In this document: one piece after another, positions 59,959-64,000 of the stretch
Layout of the letters: every line of letters begins with the position of its first letter
How positions within the stretch are numbered: position 1 is the first letter of the stretch
From: Balaenoptera acutorostrata
Lineage: Eukaryota > Chordata > Mammalia > Artiodactyla > Balaenopteridae
NCBI RefSeq assembly: GCF_949987535.1
Contig: NC_080070.1
Coordinates: 9,172,016 to 9,236,015 of the forward strand
Direction of reading: 5' to 3'
Length of the DNA: 64,000 nt
Notes under the pieces: model-generated
Seen by the model: the letters and a program-made list of their open reading frames with translations, nothing else
Told to the model about the DNA's origin: nothing
Databases searched by the model: none
Position numbers and translations under genes: made by a program

Positions 59959-60872
59959 GAATGACATTCTTCCACTGTATGCAATCAAAATTGTTGACAT
60001 GCTGACATTTTCCTTCAGTGTTCTGGGTTGGAACACATATATATCAAAAGATATATAAAATAATTCACAGTGGTGAGCTTTAAAACAGCTTAAACACACA
60101 AAAAAATGAACAAACAAAATTTCTTCAGATCTTTAAATGAGAGCTAGGAACAAGAATGTTTAAATGTGTTTTCAAATAATTGTGATAAGTCAATGATTTA
60201 GGTAAGAAAAACTTCCTACTCTCATGAAGAGAAACTGACATCTTTATCTTACATTCCCTATTTATCATCTTATATTTTCATCTTCAATAACAGCTACTGG
60301 CTCTTCAAGTTCTTAAAGGAAAGTGGGAATGACATCTCCAAGTAGCCTTCTTTGATGACCATCAAATGCAAAGAAGCTCTGAATGTCTTACATTAATTGC
60401 TGTAACATTATAAATCTATCACCTATTACTATCTATTCTATGATTTGTGAACACAGAGAGGGAAGCTGTGAATATGGAGAAGAGAATATATGAATATAGA
60501 GAAAAGAACAACGCCTGACTGCATTAGGACTTTCTAAGCCTCCAGGCAGAAGTGGTGAGACTATTTTGTGGTGTAGAATATACCTCTAGACACTATGATT
60601 AACTCTCATAAAGAAGGAAAGAATTTTTTAAAATGTAAAGTTTTGGAGATGGTAACTTGGAAAGATCCAGAATATATTTAGGGATGAGAGAGCTGACAAG
60701 GCAAGCCTTAGCTTGGGATTGTGTGTAACATTATTGGGAATAAAGTGGGGATGTCATTGTTCAGTTACAAGATTTCATTCAGCGCAGACTCTATTATTTA
60801 TTCAAAAAATCTCTGCAGAAGGAAGAATAAAATTTAAGAGTTAGGCTACAGTTTGGGGAAGCTACAAGGCAG
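59959..60872. other. Unassigned DNA
   Basis: No gene or recognisable repeat seen. Confidence 0.5.
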
Positions 60873-61045
60873 AAGTTCTCAAATGTCTGTGTGCATCAGA
60901 TTCACCTGGAGGGCTCATTACAACACAGATTCTAGGCCCGATCTCCAGTTTCCGATCATAGGTCCAGGGCGTGGCGCACAAATGTTCATTTCTAACAAGT
61001 TGCAAGAGATGCTGATGCTGTCAGCCCAGCCATTATACTTTGGAA
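60873..61045 (+). repeat. MER5A-like DNA transposon fossil
   Basis: Order AGTTCTCAAATGTCTGTGTG, GATTCACCTGGAGGGCTCAT, TTCATTTCTAACAAGTTGCA, GATGCTGATGCTGTCAGCCC, as in MER5A. Confidence 0.78.
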
Positions 61046-61359
61046 ATTGATACACTAAATGAATGGGCTTGGTGCTTAAAGATGGAGAGATAGCCTCATC
61101 AAATGAGAAGACTTATTCACTGGTGGGGCAGGAGGTAGTTACAACGACCAATGCAATAATAACAAGAGCAAAGCCCACCAGCAGTACTGGACAATTCAGC
61201 AAAGCAGGCACAACATAGTATTTTTTGGAGCAGAAAAGCAGTCAACATTCCCTTCCTTGGAGCGAATACCATTACATTTTTGTTTCCCCAAACTCTTGTT
61301 TCCATTGGAAAGAAAATAGGTATACTCACCCTTAGGGTCACTTAATTTAAAAATGCTTC
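61046..61359. other. Unassigned DNA
   Basis: Nothing recognised. Confidence 0.45.
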
Positions 61360-61565
61360 TGAGCACATATCACATTCGAGGGATTGTGCCAGGCAACGGA
61401 ATACAGAGAAGAATAAGACTTAGTCCCTTCCCCTGTGGAAGTCAGTCCATGATTAACGTAGTAAAGTCTATAATGCAGAGACAATGCCTGGGCATCTTAG
61501 TATCTTATTCAAACTTCATCGCGGTGACTTGTGCATAGAAAACACTCAATAAACATGCTGAATAA
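61360..61565 (+). repeat. L2-like 3' end fragment
   Basis: TTGTGCCAGGCAACGGAATA at the left and AACACTCAATAAACATGCTG at the right follow the usual ancient LINE order. Confidence 0.5.
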
Positions 61566-61614
61566 ATGTTGCATTCATTGACACGAAAGTATCAGCAGCA
61601 CATTCCCCTGATCC

Positions 61615-61835
61615 CTACATTTGCTGAACTCTGATGACATACCAGATACTTTGCTTAGTCTCTCTTAATTCTTACAACCACCTTATACGGGAAGTAATTT
61701 TATTATTTCTGTTACACAGAAAGGAAACTCAGCTTTACAAGATTATGCAACTTGCCCCACACAGCTGAAAGCGTCAAAGCTGGAATTTGAGTTCTGATCT
61801 GTATGACTTCCAACTCCCTTCTACATCTGCTGTGC
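61615..61835 (+). repeat. MIR SINE
   Basis: Order TTTGCTGAACTCTGATGACA, CAACCACCTTATACGGGAAG, AACTTGCCCCACACAGCTGA, GGAATTTGAGTTCTGATCTG, matching MIR. Confidence 0.7.
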
Positions 61836-62032
61836 TGTCTTACAAAGTAATTGAAAATAATTTTTTTCTTAGTTAACAAACATGCATTCCTGTGATCTTT
61901 ACTCTAGTAATACGCATAAGAAATAAATATTTTTACATTCTCATCCATCTTTTTCCACTCATCTACCAGAGTACAAAATGTCAGATATAACTTAATGAAA
62001 TAACCCAATATACTGCTCTAAGTTATAATAAA

Positions 62033-62200
62033 AAGAACTAACATTTAATGTATTACAGACATGTTAAATGTCATAACTCATTTTACTTTCAAAAAGAAAC
62101 CACATAAGTATTATTTTTCCTCCCACTTTATAAATGAGGAGTTAGAAAAATTAAGTAACAGTTTCTTAGCCATGGAGCTATTAGCAGATGGAAAATTTGA
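62033..62200 (+). repeat. MIR SINE
   Basis: Order AACTAACATTTAATGTATTA, GTCATAACTCATTTTACTTT, TTTATAAATGAGGAGTTAGA, TAAGTAACAGTTTCTTAGCC, as in MIR. Confidence 0.65.
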
Positions 62201-63084
62201 GCCCTCTTTATTCTAACTTTAGAATTGTCGCTAAGCATGACTACTTCACACTGCCTCTCCTCAATTTCCACCTATTTCTAGACAGTCTGCTCGGAAAGTA
62301 CTCATCATTATGCTTTCACCTTCACTTTTCTATAATGAAACTTGACAGCTTAGCCTCCAAAAACAATACTATGCATGGATCAAAGAGTGAAGGTAGTCAC
62401 TCACATGACATATTGGTATTCGGCTTACCACCACCTTCAGAACATGGGGAACTTCTACGCATTTTATACGTGGGTTAAGCAACAGGTAATGCTTGCAGTT
62501 AGTTTGTGAATGTGACAAAATGTATACAACATCAATGAAAACAAAATTAATGTGGTTCCAAAAGGAAAATTGAAAAGGTTAAAAGTAGTAAGCATTTTAT
62601 TTTCCTGTAGTAAGTATGTTCTCTGAATGTAGCATGCAATATGTGAAGGAGTTATAGAGAAAAATGCACAATTTACAATGTAATACTTTATTTCCAAATT
62701 TAGACAAATATACCAATATTGTTTTACACATCTTTGTGTATGTATTAAGAATTATTGCTCTCATCATGTAAACAGAGATTATTAATATTGCTGGGTAGAT
62801 CTGATAGGGTTTATCTTTTTGAATAGAATCAATAAAATGAAAATTTCCATTATGTACAGGAGTCATGATAAGGGAGGATTTATATTCAAATAGTGATTTT
62901 CTTTACTCTGTTGATCCAACTTCTCTCATCTGCTTCCTTCTCTAGTTTCAGGGATGTCTATGGCCTAGAATGGCCCCTTACTTTAGCACAGATTACATAC
63001 AAACCTCAGCCAGAGTGAAGAACATGTCTTAACATCAAGTTCCCAATGATGACCAATCCCATTATTTCTCACTCTTGTCTTTCC
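62201..63084. other. Unassigned DNA
   Basis: No gene or recognisable repeat seen. Confidence 0.5.
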
Positions 63085-63230
63085 TTAGAAGGCTCAGGCC
63101 AACCTTGCCTTCCTGTTCCTTAAGCAAACCAAGTATATCTCACTCCCTCAGTTTGTACTTACAGACCCTTCTGCCTGGAACATGTCATTTAGATCTCAGC
63201 TCATATGTCATGTTCTCAGAACATCCTTTT
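63085..63230 (+). repeat. L2-like LINE fragment
   Basis: CCTTCTGCCTGGAACATGTC then TCTCAGCTCATATGTCATGT, the order found in L2 3' regions. Confidence 0.55.
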
Positions 63231-63244
63231 TTCCCTTTCATTTA

Positions 63245-63560
63245 TTTACTTAGCTATAATTTAGAAATATACATTTCCTTTTTAGTGTATAGTTCTGTGA
63301 GTTTTGACAAATGCATAAAGTCATGTAACTACCACCACAGTCAAGATAGAGAACAGATCCTCTACCCACAAAAATTTACTGTGCCCCTTTGTTGTCAACC
63401 CCTACTTCTACTTTGTGCCCCAAGGAACCACGGATCTGTTTTCTGTTCCTATATTTTTTCCTTTTTTAGAATGTCATATGTGTGGAATAATATATGTAGC
63501 CTTTTGAGTTTGAGTTGGGTATCCATTCTTCACCACTTACATAATGTTACCTTACAATTT
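63245..63560 (-). mobile_element. L1M-type 3' UTR fragment
   Basis: Plus-strand order TGTATAGTTCTGTGAGTTTT, AACTACCACCACAGTCAAGA, GAACCACGGATCTGTTTTCT, TTTTAGAATGTCATATGTGT is the reverse of an old L1M 3' UTR. The 196-codon plus-strand frame across it (63075-63665) is therefore not a gene. Confidence 0.7.
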
Positions 63561-64000
63561 ACTCTCTACCACTGTGCTATCTTATTTTATTTTTGTTATA
63601 GCACTTATTATTCCCTGAATACATCATTTTATTTATGTGTCTATTATCTACTTTCTTTCCTCTGAGCTGAAACAGCTACATATGTGACACTTTTGTGCAA
63701 ATTAGATTTTGTTTTTCAGATTTACCTTCAACTCATGTACTTAAACAAAATTTAGCCTTCAAAGGCATTTCCAGGCAAAAGATTATATGAAGTCCTCAAC
63801 CCTCAGAGTGGGCTGGTCAACATTCAATTTACATACAGGTAATAATACATTCTGAATAAAAAAGCAGTGCAATGAAAGATGCAGGGATGAGTTGTAGACG
63901 ACATATAAACTGACTTATGAAGATTCAGTTATCTAGAATATAGATTATCAATAGAGTAACAAAAAAATTAAATTATGCTTGTCCCTTGTCAGTGCTTTTG
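63561..64000. other. Unassigned DNA
   Basis: Nothing recognised to the end of the window. Confidence 0.5.

Noticed and set aside
63075..63665. 196-codon plus-strand open frame
   Set aside because: Most of it overlaps L2- and L1M-like repeat sequence in the opposite or non-coding sense, and the peptide shows no domain.
1..64000. CRISPR array, bacterial operons, riboswitches or origins
   Set aside because: The content is clearly a mammalian nuclear genome. The tandem repeats seen are microsatellites and minisatellites, with no spacer structure.

Overview
The window is nuclear DNA from a mammal, almost certainly a cetacean and probably a toothed whale (inference). It is AT-rich and crowded with interspersed repeats. 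The clearest lineage marker is seven copies of a tRNA-derived SINE of the CHR type. Each starts with GGCTTCCCTGGTGGCGCAG, carries RNA polymerase III A and B boxes, ends in an A-rich tail and is flanked by target-site duplications (TSDs). A related CHR-2-like SINE, several cetartiodactyl-type L1 3' ends, and retroviral LTRs of a kind seen in whales and ruminants agree with this. No host protein-coding gene could be identified with confidence, so the window reads as a gene desert or the inside of a large intron.

Layout. 1-6100: mostly unassigned DNA, with an ultra-short retro-insertion at 189-265, an ancient repeat, and a pair of 76-bp inverted arms (2915-2990 and 4089-4164) about 1.1 kb apart. 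6100-8300: two old L1 3' ends. 10.3-14.4 kb: MIR, MER5A, a CHR-2-like SINE and two CHR SINEs. 14.4-19.4 kb: a minus-strand LTR, one possible coding exon (15129-15248), MER- and L2-type fragments and another CHR SINE. 20.5-25.4 kb: young L1 3'-end pieces, one only 39 bp long, and a CHR SINE nested inside an L1 3' UTR.

28.5-34.8 kb holds the main element: a structurally complete L1 of about 6.2 kb with a 13-bp TSD, 5' UTR, intact ORF1 (301 codons) and an ORF2 open for 1272 codons except for one in-frame TAG at codon 1022. Its 3' end carries about 230 bp of extra sequence that includes an 82-bp tandem repeat, which looks like a 3' transduction. ORF1 and ORF2 would together make the L1 ribonucleoprotein. 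The same machinery is the expected source of the CHR SINEs and of the tiny insertions seen here.

36.5-48.8 kb: a solo LTR with a GTAC duplication, an old L1, a poly(A)-only insertion with a 16-bp duplication, a MIR hosting two later insertions, and a second solo LTR inside an L2. 49-64 kb: microsatellites, a short perfect palindrome, a GC- and CpG-rich block of unknown nature (about 53860-54370), a minus-strand CHR SINE, MER5A, MIR and L2 fragments and an L1M remnant.

Repeat names were assigned by recognition, without a database search, and the edges of old elements are approximate. I found no sign of a previously undescribed functional system. The most noteworthy items are the nearly intact L1 with its repeat-bearing 3' end, three ultra-short TSD-flanked insertions, and the unexplained inverted repeat.
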